From Variovorax sp. J2L1-78 (GTDB taxonomy: Bacteria > Pseudomonadota > Gammaproteobacteria > Burkholderiales > Burkholderiaceae_C), in NCBI RefSeq assembly GCF_030317205.1, contig NZ_JASZYB010000001.1, positions 1,426,001 through 1,490,000 on the forward strand: a stretch of DNA of 64,000 nucleotides, given 5' to 3'. Of the stretch, positions 38,707 to 48,118 are shown piece after piece. Under the pieces are notes generated by a model that saw only the letters and a program-made list of their open reading frames with translations, was not told the origin of the DNA and did no database searches. The position numbers and the translations under genes were made by a program. Numbering within the stretch: position 1 is the stretch's first letter; each line of letters starts with the position of its first letter.

Positions 38707-38751
38707 TCGCGGCGGCACAATCGATGTTTCCCATTCCAAGGAGAGACATCG

Positions 38752-39537
38752 ATGAGTGAAACGAAGCAGCCCCTCGACGGGCAGATCGCCTGGGTCACCG
38801 GCGGCGGCAGCGGCATCGGACTGGCCGGCGCCATCGACCTGGCGAAGGCCGGTTGCCAGGTCGTGATCTCCGGGCGCGAAGCGGCCAAGCTCGACGCCGC
38901 GATCGCCGACGCCGAGGCCAAGGGCGCACCGCGGGGCAGCATCACGGCGATGGCGCTCGACGTGGGCGACCGCCCCGCCGTCGACGCCGTGGCCGCCGCC
39001 ATCGAGGCGCGGCACGGCGGCGTCGACATCCTGGTCAACAGCGCCGGTGTCAACTTCCCCAAGCGCTTCTGGAGCGAGACCGACGGCGACACCTTCGCCA
39101 AGGTGGTCAACATCAACCTCAACGGCGCGACCTTCTGCACGCTGGCGGTGCTCAAGGGCATGCAGGCGCGGCGCCGCGGCACGGTGATCAACATCGCGTC
39201 CTTCGCCGGCTGGCACCAGAGCTACCTCACCGGCCCGGCCTACGTGGCAAGCAAGGCGGGCCTCACGGCCATGACGCACAACTTCAACATCGAGCAATGC
39301 GTGCACGGCCTGCGCGCCACGGCCGTGTGCCCGGGCGAAGTGGCCACGCCGATCCTGAAGAAGCGCCCGGTGGAACCGAGCGCCGAGGACAAGGCGCTGA
39401 TGCTGCAGGAGGAAGACATGGGCCGCACCATCCGCTTCATCGCCGAGATGCCGCCGCACGTGTGCATCAACGAGCTGGTGATCGCGCCGGTGCACAACCG
39501 CATCTACATCGGCGGCAGCGAGCTGCAGCGCCGCTGA
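38752..39537 (+). CDS. short-chain dehydrogenase/reductase
   Basis: A 261-residue classical SDR: cofactor loop TGGGSGIGLAGAID (about 13-26), NSAGVN, catalytic Ser region NIASFAGWHQ, and YVASKAGL carrying Tyr and Lys. The acidic/basic pattern after the second strand (SGREAAK) would fit NADP. The substrate is unknown. AAGGAGAG precedes the start. It lies 45 bp after gcvP, so read-through from that operon is possible, but no functional link is known. Confidence 0.9.
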   Translation: MSETKQPLDGQIAWVTGGGSGIGLAGAIDLAKAGCQVVISGREAAKLDAAIADAEAKGAPRGSITAMALDVGDRPAVDAVAAAIEARHGGVDILVNSAGVNFPKRFWSETDGDTFAKVVNINLNGATFCTLAVLKGMQARRRGTVINIASFAGWHQSYLTGPAYVASKAGLTAMTHNFNIEQCVHGLRATAVCPGEVATPILKKRPVEPSAEDKALMLQEEDMGRTIRFIAEMPPHVCINELVIAPVHNRIYIGGSELQRR

Positions 39538-39553
39538 CGGGGACGCCGCGCGC

Positions 39554-41569
39554 TCAGTTCGGTAGAGCCGCCGCCCAGGCCATCACCTCGGGCAGCGGTG
39601 CCGGCCGCGCGAACAGGTAGCCCTGCACCAGCCGGCAATCCAGCAGGGTCAGCACTTCCAGCTCGGCCCTGGTTTCGACGCCCTCGGCCACGACGAGGAT
39701 GTCGAGCGAGTTGCCCAGCTGCACGATCGAATTGACCAGCACCGCGTTGCCGGGCGAGGTTTCCAGCCCGTCGATGAAGCTGCGGTCGATCTTGACCTGC
39801 CGCACGTAGTCGCTGCGCAGCGAGGCCAGCGACGAATAGCCCACGCCGAAGTCGTCGACGGCGATCGCCACGCCCGCGGCCGACAGCGCGCTCAGGCGGC
39901 CGCGCGTGGCCTGCGTATCGAGGGCGACCTCTTCGGTGATCTCGATCTGCAGCCGGCAGGTGGCGATGCCGCGCGCCGCCAGCGTCCCCAGCACGATCTC
40001 GTCGACCGCCAGCTGGGCCATCTCGCGCGGCGACACGTTCATGGCCACCGGCACGCCGGCCAGGGGCGAACCGGGCGCATCGAGCTGCGCCATGGCCCGG
40101 CAGATTTCATCCAGGATGTAGCGCAGCAGGTTCTCGGCGATGCCGGTGCTGGCGGCTGCAAACACCACGTGTTCAGGCGAGATGCGGCCATGCCGGGGAT
40201 GCGTCCAGCGGATCAGCGCCTCCAGGCTGTGGACGCGTCCGTTCTGGCGCTCCAGGATCGGCTGGTACCACAGCTCGATGCTGCGCGACTGGATCGCTCC
40301 CAGCAGGTCGCGCTCCACTTCGCGGCGTGTGGCCAGTTGCAGGTTCAGCGCCTCGTCGACCACCTGGTAACGGTTGCGGCCGGCCCGCTTGGCTTCGTAG
40401 AGCGCCTCGTCGACGACGCTGATCAGGTCGGTGAACGCCAGCGCGTCCGCTGCCTGGAACTTCAGGACACCGATGCTCACCCCCAGGTGTCCACCGTAGT
40501 GCGAGGTGGCGAAGGGGATGGAACGGATCAGGGCCTCGGCCAGCTTCTCCGGCGTCGTCAGCCCGCCCGGGCTGTACAGGATGGCGAACTCGTCGCCGCC
40601 CCATCGACCCGCCACCGCCTGCAGGCCGTCGAGCTCGTTGGTCAGCCAGCGGGCCACGTCCTCCAGGACCCGGTCGCCGACCTTGTGGCCGAAGACGTCG
40701 TTGACGGTCTTGAACCCGTCCAGGTCGAGCAGCATGAGGCAGTGCGACTGCTGCGGATGTTCGGCCAGATGGGCAGCCACAGCCTGGGTGAAGCCTTCGC
40801 GGTTGAGCAGCCCGGTGAGAAAGTCGTGCGACGCCCGGCGGGCCAGCGCCTGCGTCGACGCCTGCAGCGACTGGTGCGCCTGGTGCAGCCGTGCCGCGAG
40901 TTCGGTGGCCTCGTTCTTGAGCCGGCTGCCGGCGCGGAAGGCCTTCTCGCTCACCAGCGAGCCGCGGGTGAGGCCGACGAAGTACAGCAGCACCATCGCG
41001 GCCAGGCTCACGTTCTCGAAACCGCCGGCGATCACCAGCGACACCATCACCGAGAGCAGCGTCGGCAGGATGAAGCTCAGCGGTGCCAGGGCATAGGCGC
41101 TGCTGTAGGTGACGGCGCCCGCGCAGGTGCCGCAGACGATCGTCAGGTAGAACACCGTCTGCGGCGAGGTGTAGCCGTCGCACAGAAAGCTCACCAGGGC
41201 CCACACGCAGCCCGAGACGCCGGCGGCGATGGCCGTCAACCGCAGCTGCCATTCGACCCAGTGGGCATTGGCCAGGCCGGTATCGCCGCCCTGCGCCGCC
41301 GTGGCGGCCGAGCGCTCGAGCAGGCGGCGGCTGGTGACGATGCGCACCACGCTGACCGTCAGCGTCAGCATCAGCCAGGAGAGACCCATGGCCGGGCGGC
41401 CCGACTTGATCGCCACCAGTGCCGCGGTGCAGCTGAGCACGATGTTGATCGGCATGGCCGCCAGCACGCTGCGCCGCACCGACACCAGCTGGTCGACGCG
41501 AACCATGCGCGCCAGAAGCAGGTGGTCGGCCGAGGCGATGGGCGGCAAGGAAGGCGCGCTGTGGTTCAT
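39554..41569 (-). CDS. membrane GGDEF/EAL cyclic-di-GMP protein
   Basis: A 671-residue protein with about six N-terminal membrane helices (about residues 38-205), a coiled linker, a GGDEF domain with intact GRWGGDEFAILY, and a C-terminal EAL domain with SLEALIRW, FGVGYSSLASL and DRSFIDGL. It could make, break or only sense c-di-GMP; both active-site motifs look complete. It converges with the SDR gene. A fit with the chemosensory genes at the left edge as surface-behaviour control is possible but unproven. Confidence 0.93.
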   Translation of the reverse strand: MNHSAPSLPPIASADHLLLARMVRVDQLVSVRRSVLAAMPINIVLSCTAALVAIKSGRPAMGLSWLMLTLTVSVVRIVTSRRLLERSAATAAQGGDTGLANAHWVEWQLRLTAIAAGVSGCVWALVSFLCDGYTSPQTVFYLTIVCGTCAGAVTYSSAYALAPLSFILPTLLSVMVSLVIAGGFENVSLAAMVLLYFVGLTRGSLVSEKAFRAGSRLKNEATELAARLHQAHQSLQASTQALARRASHDFLTGLLNREGFTQAVAAHLAEHPQQSHCLMLLDLDGFKTVNDVFGHKVGDRVLEDVARWLTNELDGLQAVAGRWGGDEFAILYSPGGLTTPEKLAEALIRSIPFATSHYGGHLGVSIGVLKFQAADALAFTDLISVVDEALYEAKRAGRNRYQVVDEALNLQLATRREVERDLLGAIQSRSIELWYQPILERQNGRVHSLEALIRWTHPRHGRISPEHVVFAAASTGIAENLLRYILDEICRAMAQLDAPGSPLAGVPVAMNVSPREMAQLAVDEIVLGTLAARGIATCRLQIEITEEVALDTQATRGRLSALSAAGVAIAVDDFGVGYSSLASLRSDYVRQVKIDRSFIDGLETSPGNAVLVNSIVQLGNSLDILVVAEGVETRAELEVLTLLDCRLVQGYLFARPAPLPEVMAWAAALPN

Positions 41570-41671
41570 GAACGGGGCAGACCGGCGCCAGCGCAGGGCC
41601 GCGGTCGAGACAGGAGGACCCGCCGGAGTGTACAGAGCGATTCCTACAGTGCGTCCGGGCGCCTCACCGGT

Positions 41672-42439
41672 TCACAGCACGACCCAGGTCGGCGCATGGT
41701 CGCTCGCACCGGCGCGCCCGCGGACGTCGCGGTCGACGCCGGCGTCCTGCAGCCGTGACGCCAGGTCGGCACTCAGCAGCAGGTGATCGATGCGCAGGCC
41801 GGCGTTGCGCGGCCATCGGTTGCGCCAGTAGTCCCAGTAGGTGTAGATGCGCTCGCCGGGGTGGCGGGCACGCAGTGCATCGGTCCAGCCCTGCTCGAGC
41901 AGACGCGCGAAGGCATCGCGGGCGGCCGGCTGCAGCAAGGCGTCGTCGCGCCAGGACGCCGGGTTGTAGATGTCGACGTCGGTCGGCACGACGTTGTAGT
42001 CGCCGGCCAGCACCACCGGCAGGCCGCAGCCGAACAGCCGCTTCGCATGCGCATTGAAGTGCTCGAACCACGCCAGCTTGTAGTCGAACTTCGGGCCGGG
42101 CTGCGGATTGCCGTTGGGCAGGTAGAGGCAGCCGATGACGATGCCGTCGACCACGGCCTCGAGGTAGCGGCTCTGCGGGTCGTCCTCGAAGCCCGGCAGG
42201 CCGCGGCCGGTCTCGATCGGCTCGCGACCCCGGGCGAGGATCGCCACGCCGTTCCACGACCGCTGCCCGTGCCACACCACGCCGTAGCCGGCGGCCCGGA
42301 TCGCCTCGGCCGGGAAGTTGGCGTCGGGCGACTTCAGCTCCTGCAGGCAGGCCACGTCGGGCTTCGATTCGGCCAGCCATTCCAGCAGCCGGGGCAGGCG
42401 ACCATTCACGCCATTGACGTTGAAGGTCGCGATCTTCAT
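41672..42439 (-). CDS. xthA: exodeoxyribonuclease III
   Basis: A 255-residue Mg-dependent AP endonuclease/3'-5' exonuclease for base-excision repair. Shows MKIATFNVNGVNGRL, CLQELKSPD (metal Glu), LPNGNPQPGPKFDYKL, AGDYNVVPTDVDIYNP and the terminal catalytic SDHAPTWV. Length normal. Three bases after the DUF3014 gene, so they are likely co-transcribed. Confidence 0.95.
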   Translation of the reverse strand: MKIATFNVNGVNGRLPRLLEWLAESKPDVACLQELKSPDANFPAEAIRAAGYGVVWHGQRSWNGVAILARGREPIETGRGLPGFEDDPQSRYLEAVVDGIVIGCLYLPNGNPQPGPKFDYKLAWFEHFNAHAKRLFGCGLPVVLAGDYNVVPTDVDIYNPASWRDDALLQPAARDAFARLLEQGWTDALRARHPGERIYTYWDYWRNRWPRNAGLRIDHLLLSADLASRLQDAGVDRDVRGRAGASDHAPTWVVL

Positions 42440-42442
42440 GAA

Positions 42443-43321
42443 TCAGCGCTTGGCCACGGCACCGGTCGCCACCTGCGCGCGGAATGCACGCAGCTTGGCC
42501 TTGAGCCGCCGCTCGTTCGCCAGGCCCACGCGCACCATCAGCTTCTGGCCGCTGGACATCGATTCGAGCGCCGGGTCGACGTACTCGTAACGCGTCCAGG
42601 GCCGCTCGGCCGTGAACTCGCCGCGCACCTCGGTCAGCTGCACCTGCACCGGGCCGGTCGGCTCGGGCGTCTCCAGCAGATGGTCGATGACGGCCACCAG
42701 CCGGTCGTTGAAGTAGCGGCCCGGGTAGCCGAGCTCCTCGTAGGCCTGCTGGAACAGCGGGTAGAAGCGCGCGTAGAGCGACGCTGCGCGTTCGGCGTCC
42801 ACCGCCTCCACCATCTGGGTGAAGGCGGCATAGCGCGTGCTGTTGGCCTGCCCGATGGTCGTGCGCGTCGCGCCGGCGTCGACGGTGAAGCGTTCGGGCG
42901 CCGGCACCATCGGCCACATGCGCGACGGCGCCTGCGCGCGCGGCAGGTTGTCGATCGTGGCGACCACGCGCCGCACGAAACCGTCGATGTTGAGCAGCGT
43001 GGTCACGCGCTGGGCGCCCAGCAGATCGGTCAGCGCCTTCTTCGCCTGGGCGTCCGAGTCGCCCAGCGCGGGCAGCACGGCATCGGGTTCGGCCAGTGCA
43101 TCGACCGGGTTCTGCGGGCCCATGGCCGCCACCGGCGGCGCGGGCGGTGGCGCATCGGGCACGGCCGGTGCGGTGGCGGCGGCTGGCGGCACGGGTGCGG
43201 CCACGTCGCGCTGCGACCAGTACCACCAGCCCCCGGCGGCAATGGCGATCAGCACCGCCACGACGACGGCCGTCACGGGCGACTGTCGGGCGGGCCGGAA
43301 ATCGGGTTCACGCTCGGACAT
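42443..43321 (-). CDS. DUF3014 family membrane-anchored protein
   Basis: A 292-residue protein with one N-terminal membrane helix (about residues 14-32, ending WWYWSQR), a Pro/Ala linker and a periplasmic DUF3014 domain with LLGAQRVTTLLNIDGFVRRV and FYPLFQQAYEELGYPGRYFN. Function unknown. ATG 43321 has AAGGAAG nine bases upstream, so the upstream in-frame ATG at 43375 was rejected. Upstream partner of xthA. Confidence 0.85.
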   Translation of the reverse strand: MSEREPDFRPARQSPVTAVVVAVLIAIAAGGWWYWSQRDVAAPVPPAAATAPAVPDAPPPAPPVAAMGPQNPVDALAEPDAVLPALGDSDAQAKKALTDLLGAQRVTTLLNIDGFVRRVVATIDNLPRAQAPSRMWPMVPAPERFTVDAGATRTTIGQANSTRYAAFTQMVEAVDAERAASLYARFYPLFQQAYEELGYPGRYFNDRLVAVIDHLLETPEPTGPVQVQLTEVRGEFTAERPWTRYEYVDPALESMSSGQKLMVRVGLANERRLKAKLRAFRAQVATGAVAKR

Positions 43322-43429
43322 GGGTGCAACTTCCTTTCGAGCGCCATGGCGGCGCGGCCCTCCATTGGAAACCATGCGCCATCGGGCGCCGTAACCTCAT
43401 GTGAACATTCCGCCGCCTGCCCCTTACCC

Positions 43430-43888
43430 TCAGGCGTAATCGAGCGGCAAGGCGGTCGTGTACTTGATCTGTTCCATGGCAAAGCTCGAACTCACGTCCG
43501 ACAGCTCGATCTCGCGGATCAAGCGCTTGTAGACCGCGTCGTAGGCCTTGATGTCGGGCACCACGACGCGCAGCAGGTAGTCGTCGTCGCCGCTCATGCG
43601 ATAGAACTCCACGATCTGCGGGATGGCCGCGACCACGGCGCTGAAGCGCTTGAACCATTTCTCGTTGTGCTGGCTGGTGCGGATGGCGACAAAGACCGTC
43701 ACGCCCACGTTGAGCTTGTCGGGGTCGAGCAAGGCCACGCGCTGGCGGATGTAGCCCTCGCGCTCGAGGCGCTGGATGCGGCGCCAGCAGGGCGTGGCCG
43801 ACAGGCTCACCTGTTCGCTGATCTCCTGCAGCGAGGCGCTCGCATTGACTTGCAGCAGTTCGAGGATCGCCTTGTCGATCTTGTCCAT
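43430..43888 (-). CDS. Lrp/AsnC-family transcriptional regulator
   Basis: A 152-residue regulator: N-terminal helix-turn-helix MDKIDKAILELLQVN to CWRRIQRLEREGYI, then the RAM amino-acid-binding domain with HNEKWFKRFSAVVAAIPQIV and SGDDDYLLRVVVPD. ATG 43888 gives the usual family start. Divergent from the metC-like gene with AT-rich dyads between. It probably senses a sulfur or other amino acid and acts on that gene and itself; inference from position. Confidence 0.92.
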   Translation of the reverse strand: MDKIDKAILELLQVNASASLQEISEQVSLSATPCWRRIQRLEREGYIRQRVALLDPDKLNVGVTVFVAIRTSQHNEKWFKRFSAVVAAIPQIVEFYRMSGDDDYLLRVVVPDIKAYDAVYKRLIREIELSDVSSSFAMEQIKYTTALPLDYA

Positions 43889-43899
43889 TGAGTATCCCA

Positions 43900-43965
43900 A
43901 TCCAATATGGATGTCATGTTGAGAAGAATTTTGCGCGATGACGACATGAAGAGGCAAATTTCAGC
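43900..43965. promoter_or_regulatory. candidate Lrp-type operators between lrp and metC
   Basis: ATCCA-ATA-TGGAT (43900-43912) is a perfect dyad. GAGAAGAATTTTGCG (43921-43935) and GGCAAATTTCAGC (43953-43965) resemble Lrp boxes, with central AATTT and flanking purine/pyrimidine arms. All fall in the 142-bp divergent gap, in clearly AT-richer DNA. Confidence 0.42.
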
Positions 43966-44030
43966 AAAAGAAACCACGTTCTCCTTTCTAGACTGGAGCA
44001 CCGCCACAGCATTCACCGAAAGACCGGCCG

Positions 44031-45203
44031 TTGACTTCCTTCGATTCCGAAACCGTTCTGGTCCGCACCGGGCGCGACCCCTCCAGCCATGGCGGCATGG
44101 TCAACACGCCGGTGTTCCGCGGCTCGACCATCCTGTCGAATTCGCTCACCGAGTGGGAGTCGCGCAAGCTCCCGGGCAACCCCTATGCGTCGTACGGTCG
44201 CTTCGGCACGCCCACCACCCGCGCCCTCGAAACCGCGCTGGCAGAACTCGAAGGCGGCTACCGCTCCATCGTGTTTCCGTCGGGTCTGGCCGCCTGTACC
44301 CACAGCCTGCTCGCCTTGCTCCAACCCGGCGACCACGCGCTGATCAGCGACAGCGTCTACGGCCCGACGCGCAGCTTCGCCACCAAGGTGCTCACGCGCT
44401 TCGGCATCGATGTCGAGTTCTTCGACCCGCTCGCGGCAGGCGAGATCCGCCGGCAGATCCGACCGTCCACGCGTGTCGTGTTCGTCGAGTCGCCCGGCTC
44501 CACCACCTTCGAGGTGCAGGACATCCCCGCCATCGCCGAAGAAGCGCACAAGGTCGACGCCTTCGTGGTCATGGACAACACCTGGGCGACGCCGCTGTTC
44601 TTCAAGCCCTTCGAGCACGGCGTGGACATCTCGGTGCAGGCCGCGACGAAGTACATCGTCGGGCATTCCGACGCGCTGCTCGGCGCGGCCACGGCCAACG
44701 AGCGCGCCTGGGCGCTGCTGCAGCAGACCGCCCACGACTTCGGCCAGACGGCCGGGCCGGACGACCTCTACCTCGCGCTGCGGGGCCTGCGCAGCCTGGC
44801 GGTCCGCCTGCATCGCCACTGGGAAAACGGCGTGCTGCTGGCCGAGAGCATGGCGCGCCACCCGATGGTTGCCCAGGTGCTGCATCCGGCACTGCCCGGC
44901 GATGCCGGCCACGCGCTGTGGCGCCGCGACTTCCGAGGCGCGAGCGGGCTCTTCGGCGTCGCGCTGAAGCCGGTCGGCCGCGAGGCGCTGGGCGTGTTCT
45001 TCGACAGCCTCGAGCTCTTCGGCATCGGCCTGTCCTGGGGCGGCTACGAAAGCCTGGCACTGCCGGTCGATGCGCCCACACGCGCGGTCCGGCCGTGGGC
45101 GCTCGAAGGCCCGCTGCTGCGCATCCACGCCGGGCTGGAGTCCTGCAACGATCTGATGCGCGACATGCAGTCGGCGCTCGACCGCATGCAGCGGCACCTC
45201 TGA
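44031..45203 (+). CDS. metC: cystathionine beta-lyase
   Basis: A 390-residue PLP enzyme of the Cys/Met metabolism family, splitting cystathionine to homocysteine, pyruvate and ammonia. Motifs: YGRFGTPTTRALETALAELE, FPSGLAACTHSLLALL, DNTWATPLFFKP and the PLP lysine in QAATKYIVGHSD. GLSWGGYESLALP near the C-terminus favours beta-lyase over gamma-synthase. Start is TTG 44031; no ATG lies before the conserved part. Divergent from the Lrp-type gene. Confidence 0.87.
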   Translation: MTSFDSETVLVRTGRDPSSHGGMVNTPVFRGSTILSNSLTEWESRKLPGNPYASYGRFGTPTTRALETALAELEGGYRSIVFPSGLAACTHSLLALLQPGDHALISDSVYGPTRSFATKVLTRFGIDVEFFDPLAAGEIRRQIRPSTRVVFVESPGSTTFEVQDIPAIAEEAHKVDAFVVMDNTWATPLFFKPFEHGVDISVQAATKYIVGHSDALLGAATANERAWALLQQTAHDFGQTAGPDDLYLALRGLRSLAVRLHRHWENGVLLAESMARHPMVAQVLHPALPGDAGHALWRRDFRGASGLFGVALKPVGREALGVFFDSLELFGIGLSWGGYESLALPVDAPTRAVRPWALEGPLLRIHAGLESCNDLMRDMQSALDRMQRHL

Positions 45204-45238
45204 TCCCTCGGCGCCGAGCGCCTGCATGCTGCATTCAT

Positions 45239-45262
45239 CGGCCCGCCTCGTGCGGGCCGTTT
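45239..45262 (+). terminator. hairpin after metC
   Basis: CGGCCCGC (45239-45246), loop CTCGT, GCGGGCCG (45252-45259), then TTTG. A strong stem with a short T tail, 36 bp after the metC stop. Confidence 0.55.
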
Positions 45263-45482
45263 GCATGGGCACCGCCAGCCATGGGCGCGACACGTCGGGG
45301 CGCATCGAATCGTGCATGCCGCAGGCTTGAGGCGCACCCTTTTCAGGCGCCGCCTGTTCGCGCCATGATGTCGTTCGCGACGCCACGGCAAGGCACGGCC
45401 TGGAGCACGAGAAAATTTTTGTCGTCAGGGCCGCCAGCGGGGCAAACGTTGTTCGCGCACAATCGCCGCCCCGGCTTCTGTT

Positions 45483-45575
45483 GGAAATATTTTTCTCGTT
45501 ATATCGATATGGCGAAAACTTATATCTAACGATCGCCAGACTGCTGTTGATAAATTACTACTTGGCATGGACATT
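45483..45575 (+). promoter_or_regulatory. AT-rich control region before tctC-type gene
   Basis: The 407-bp gap between metC and the next gene ends in the most AT-rich DNA of the window. It holds the palindrome ATATCGATAT (45501-45510) and outer arms CGTTA (45497-45501) / TAACG (45527-45531). TTGATA (45547-45552), 17 bases, GACATT (45570-45575) is a possible promoter. The rest (45263-45480) holds nothing I can name. No regulator gene is adjacent. Confidence 0.4.
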
Positions 45576-45610
45576 GCCTTGACAAGCCATCCCCTTCCAA
45601 CGAGGACCGC

Positions 45611-46612
45611 ATGACCCCATCCCTCCGCTCCAGCCGCACCATCGCCCTGCTCTCGGCGGCGCTTTCCCTCTTCGTTCATGCCGCACCCGTTGCCGCGGAA
45701 GAATGGCCGACCAAGCCCGTGACGATGATCATGGGCTTCCCCGCCGGATCCGGCGTCGACGTGGTGGCCCGCGCCATCCAGGAGCCCCTGGCCAAGCAGT
45801 TGGGCCAGCCGGTCATCATCGACTACAAGTCGGGCGCGGCCGGCAACATCGCGAGCGAATACGTGGCGCGTGCCAAGGCCGATGGCTACACGCTGGCCTT
45901 CGGTACCGCGGCCACCCATGGCAGCAACGCGGCGCTCTACAAGAAGCTGCCCTTCGACGTGGAAGACGACTTCGTCGCCGTGGCGCCGGTGCTCGATGTG
46001 TCGAACGTGCTCACCATCAACCCCGAGGTGATGAACGTGACCACGCTCAAGGAGTTCGTCGACCTGGTGAAGGCCAACCCGGGCAAGTACAACTACGCCT
46101 CCACCGGCAACGGCGCGGGAACGCACATGGCCTTCGCGGAGTTCAATTCGCGCCTGGGCCTGCAGATGACGCACGTGCCCTACAAGGGCGGCCCCGAAGC
46201 CATCAGCTCGGTGGTTAAGGGCGAGACCTGCTGCATCATGAACCAGGTGCAGACGGTGCTGCCGCAGTACAAGGCCGGCAAGGTCCGCCTGCTGGGCGTG
46301 ACCACCGCCGCGCCGGTGGCGGCCGTGAAGGAAGTGCCGACCATCGCCTCGAGCGGACTGCCGGGCACGAAGGGTTTCGACAGCTCCATCTGGTTCGCGG
46401 TGTTCGCCCCCAAGGGCACCGATCCGAAGATCGTCGACAAGCTCAACGGCGCCATCAAGGCGGTGCTCGAAGACAAGGAGCTGCGCGCCAGGTTCGAGGC
46501 ACAGGGCAACACGGTGCGCATCGAATCACCGGCCCAGTTCAAGAAGACGGTGCACGACAACCGCGTGAAGTGGGCCGAGGTGGCCAAGGCGGCGAACATC
46601 AGCATCGATTGA
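45611..46612 (+). CDS. tripartite tricarboxylate transporter substrate-binding protein (Bug/TctC family)
   Basis: A 333-residue periplasmic binding protein: signal peptide ending about residue 29 (HAAPVAAEEWPTKPV), then IMGFPAGSGVDVVARAIQEP, the Bug-family ligand loop, and VPYKGGPEAISSVVKGE. The membrane partners TctA and TctB are not nearby, as is usual for the many orphan Bug proteins of Burkholderiales. First gene of the catabolic-looking island; it may feed an unrelated permease or serve sensing. Confidence 0.9.
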   Translation: MTPSLRSSRTIALLSAALSLFVHAAPVAAEEWPTKPVTMIMGFPAGSGVDVVARAIQEPLAKQLGQPVIIDYKSGAAGNIASEYVARAKADGYTLAFGTAATHGSNAALYKKLPFDVEDDFVAVAPVLDVSNVLTINPEVMNVTTLKEFVDLVKANPGKYNYASTGNGAGTHMAFAEFNSRLGLQMTHVPYKGGPEAISSVVKGETCCIMNQVQTVLPQYKAGKVRLLGVTTAAPVAAVKEVPTIASSGLPGTKGFDSSIWFAVFAPKGTDPKIVDKLNGAIKAVLEDKELRARFEAQGNTVRIESPAQFKKTVHDNRVKWAEVAKAANISID

Positions 46613-46637
46613 CACGACCCCACACGCCGCACGCTTC

Positions 46638-48077
46638 ATGACCACGGAACTCTCCCCGCCCGCCACCGGACTGATCGCGCTCGAACAGCGCCTGGCGAAA
46701 GACCTCGAATGCCTGGGCTGGCCGGCCCGCGACTGGATGCCGCAGCAGGCCGCCGAAGACGGCATGCCCGTGCTCGACGTCGCCATCATCGGTGCCGGCC
46801 AGGCCGGTCTGGCGGCCGCGGCCGCGCTGGCGCAGCAAGGCATCCACGCCGTGGTGTTCGACCGCGCGCCGCGCGACTTCGAAGGCCCCTGGGCCACCAC
46901 CGCGCGCATGGAAACGCTGCGCTCACCCAAGGAACTCACCGGCCCGGCACTGGGCCTGGCCGCGCTCACCTTCCGCGCCTGGTTCGAGGCGCAGTTCGGC
47001 GCCGACGCCTGGACGCAGCTCGACAAGATCCCGCGCCTGCAGTGGATGGACTACCTGCGCTGGTACCGCCGCGTGATGGCGGTCGACGTGCGCAACGACA
47101 CGGCCATCACCGCCGTCACGCCCCGGGCCGACGGCAAGGTGCTGCTGGCGTTGCAGACACCGGCCGGCGACTCGCGCGTGCTGGCGCGCCGCGTGGTGCT
47201 CGCCACCGGCCGGGATGGCCTGGGCGGCCCGGCCGTGCCGGCCTTCGTGCAGACACTCGATCGCACGCAGTGGGCGCATTCGTCGGACGTGATGGACTAC
47301 GCGCAGCTCGAAGGCCTGCGCGTCGGCGTGATCGGTGCCGGCTCGTCGGCGATGGACAGCGCCGCGACCGCGCTCGAGATCGGCGCCAAGAGCGTCGACC
47401 TGCTGATCCGCCGCGACGACCTGCCGCGCATCAACAAGTCCAAGGGCGCCGGCGTGCCGGGCCTGACGCAGGGCCACTTCGACCTGCCCGACGAGCTGAA
47501 ATGGCGGCTGCGTCACTACATCAACGTGGCCAACGTGCCGCCGCCGCACGGCAGCACGCTGCGCGTGTCGCGCCATGCCAATGCGCGCTTCAACTTCGGC
47601 TGCCCGGTGCTGTCGGTGGCGCGCGACGGTCAGGCCATGCGCGTGAACACCCCCAAGGGCGAGTTCGCTTTCGATTTCCTCATCGTCTCGACCGGCTTCA
47701 AGATCGACTGGGCCGTTCGACCCGAGTACGCCGCCATCGCGCCGCACGTGCGCGCCTGGAAGGACCGCTTCACCCCCGCGCCCGGCGCCGACGACACGGA
47801 ACTCGCCGACTCGCCTGACCTCGGGCCGGTCTTCGAGCTGCAGGAAAAGACCGCCGGCGCCTGCCCCGGTCTCGACCGCATCCACTGCTTCTGCTACCCG
47901 GCCACCCTCTCGCATGGCGCGGTGTCGGGCGACATCCCGGCCATCAGCGACGGCGCGCGCCGCCTGGCCAACGGCATCGCCAGCCTGTTCTACCGGGAAG
48001 ACTTCGAGTACCACTTCGCGCGGCTCGAAGCCTATGACGACCCGGAACTGCTCGGCAACGAGTGGACGCCGGCCTGA
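46638..48077 (+). CDS. FAD-dependent monooxygenase-like oxidoreductase
   Basis: A 479-residue flavoprotein with FAD fold VAIIGAGQAGLAAAAALAQQ (about 48-67) and a second dinucleotide fold VGVIGAGSSAMDSAATALEI (about 232-251), the two-fold layout of flavin-containing and Baeyer-Villiger-type monooxygenases. WATTARMETLRSPKELTGP follows the first. The strict FMO fingerprint is not seen, so the exact class is open. 25 bp after the Bug gene and 41 bp before the CMD gene, suggesting a joint degradation pathway. Confidence 0.82.
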   Translation: MTTELSPPATGLIALEQRLAKDLECLGWPARDWMPQQAAEDGMPVLDVAIIGAGQAGLAAAAALAQQGIHAVVFDRAPRDFEGPWATTARMETLRSPKELTGPALGLAALTFRAWFEAQFGADAWTQLDKIPRLQWMDYLRWYRRVMAVDVRNDTAITAVTPRADGKVLLALQTPAGDSRVLARRVVLATGRDGLGGPAVPAFVQTLDRTQWAHSSDVMDYAQLEGLRVGVIGAGSSAMDSAATALEIGAKSVDLLIRRDDLPRINKSKGAGVPGLTQGHFDLPDELKWRLRHYINVANVPPPHGSTLRVSRHANARFNFGCPVLSVARDGQAMRVNTPKGEFAFDFLIVSTGFKIDWAVRPEYAAIAPHVRAWKDRFTPAPGADDTELADSPDLGPVFELQEKTAGACPGLDRIHCFCYPATLSHGAVSGDIPAISDGARRLANGIASLFYREDFEYHFARLEAYDDPELLGNEWTPA

Positions 48078-48118
48078 GCACACGCACCGCCTTGACGAAC
48101 CCTATTCCCGAGAACCAC

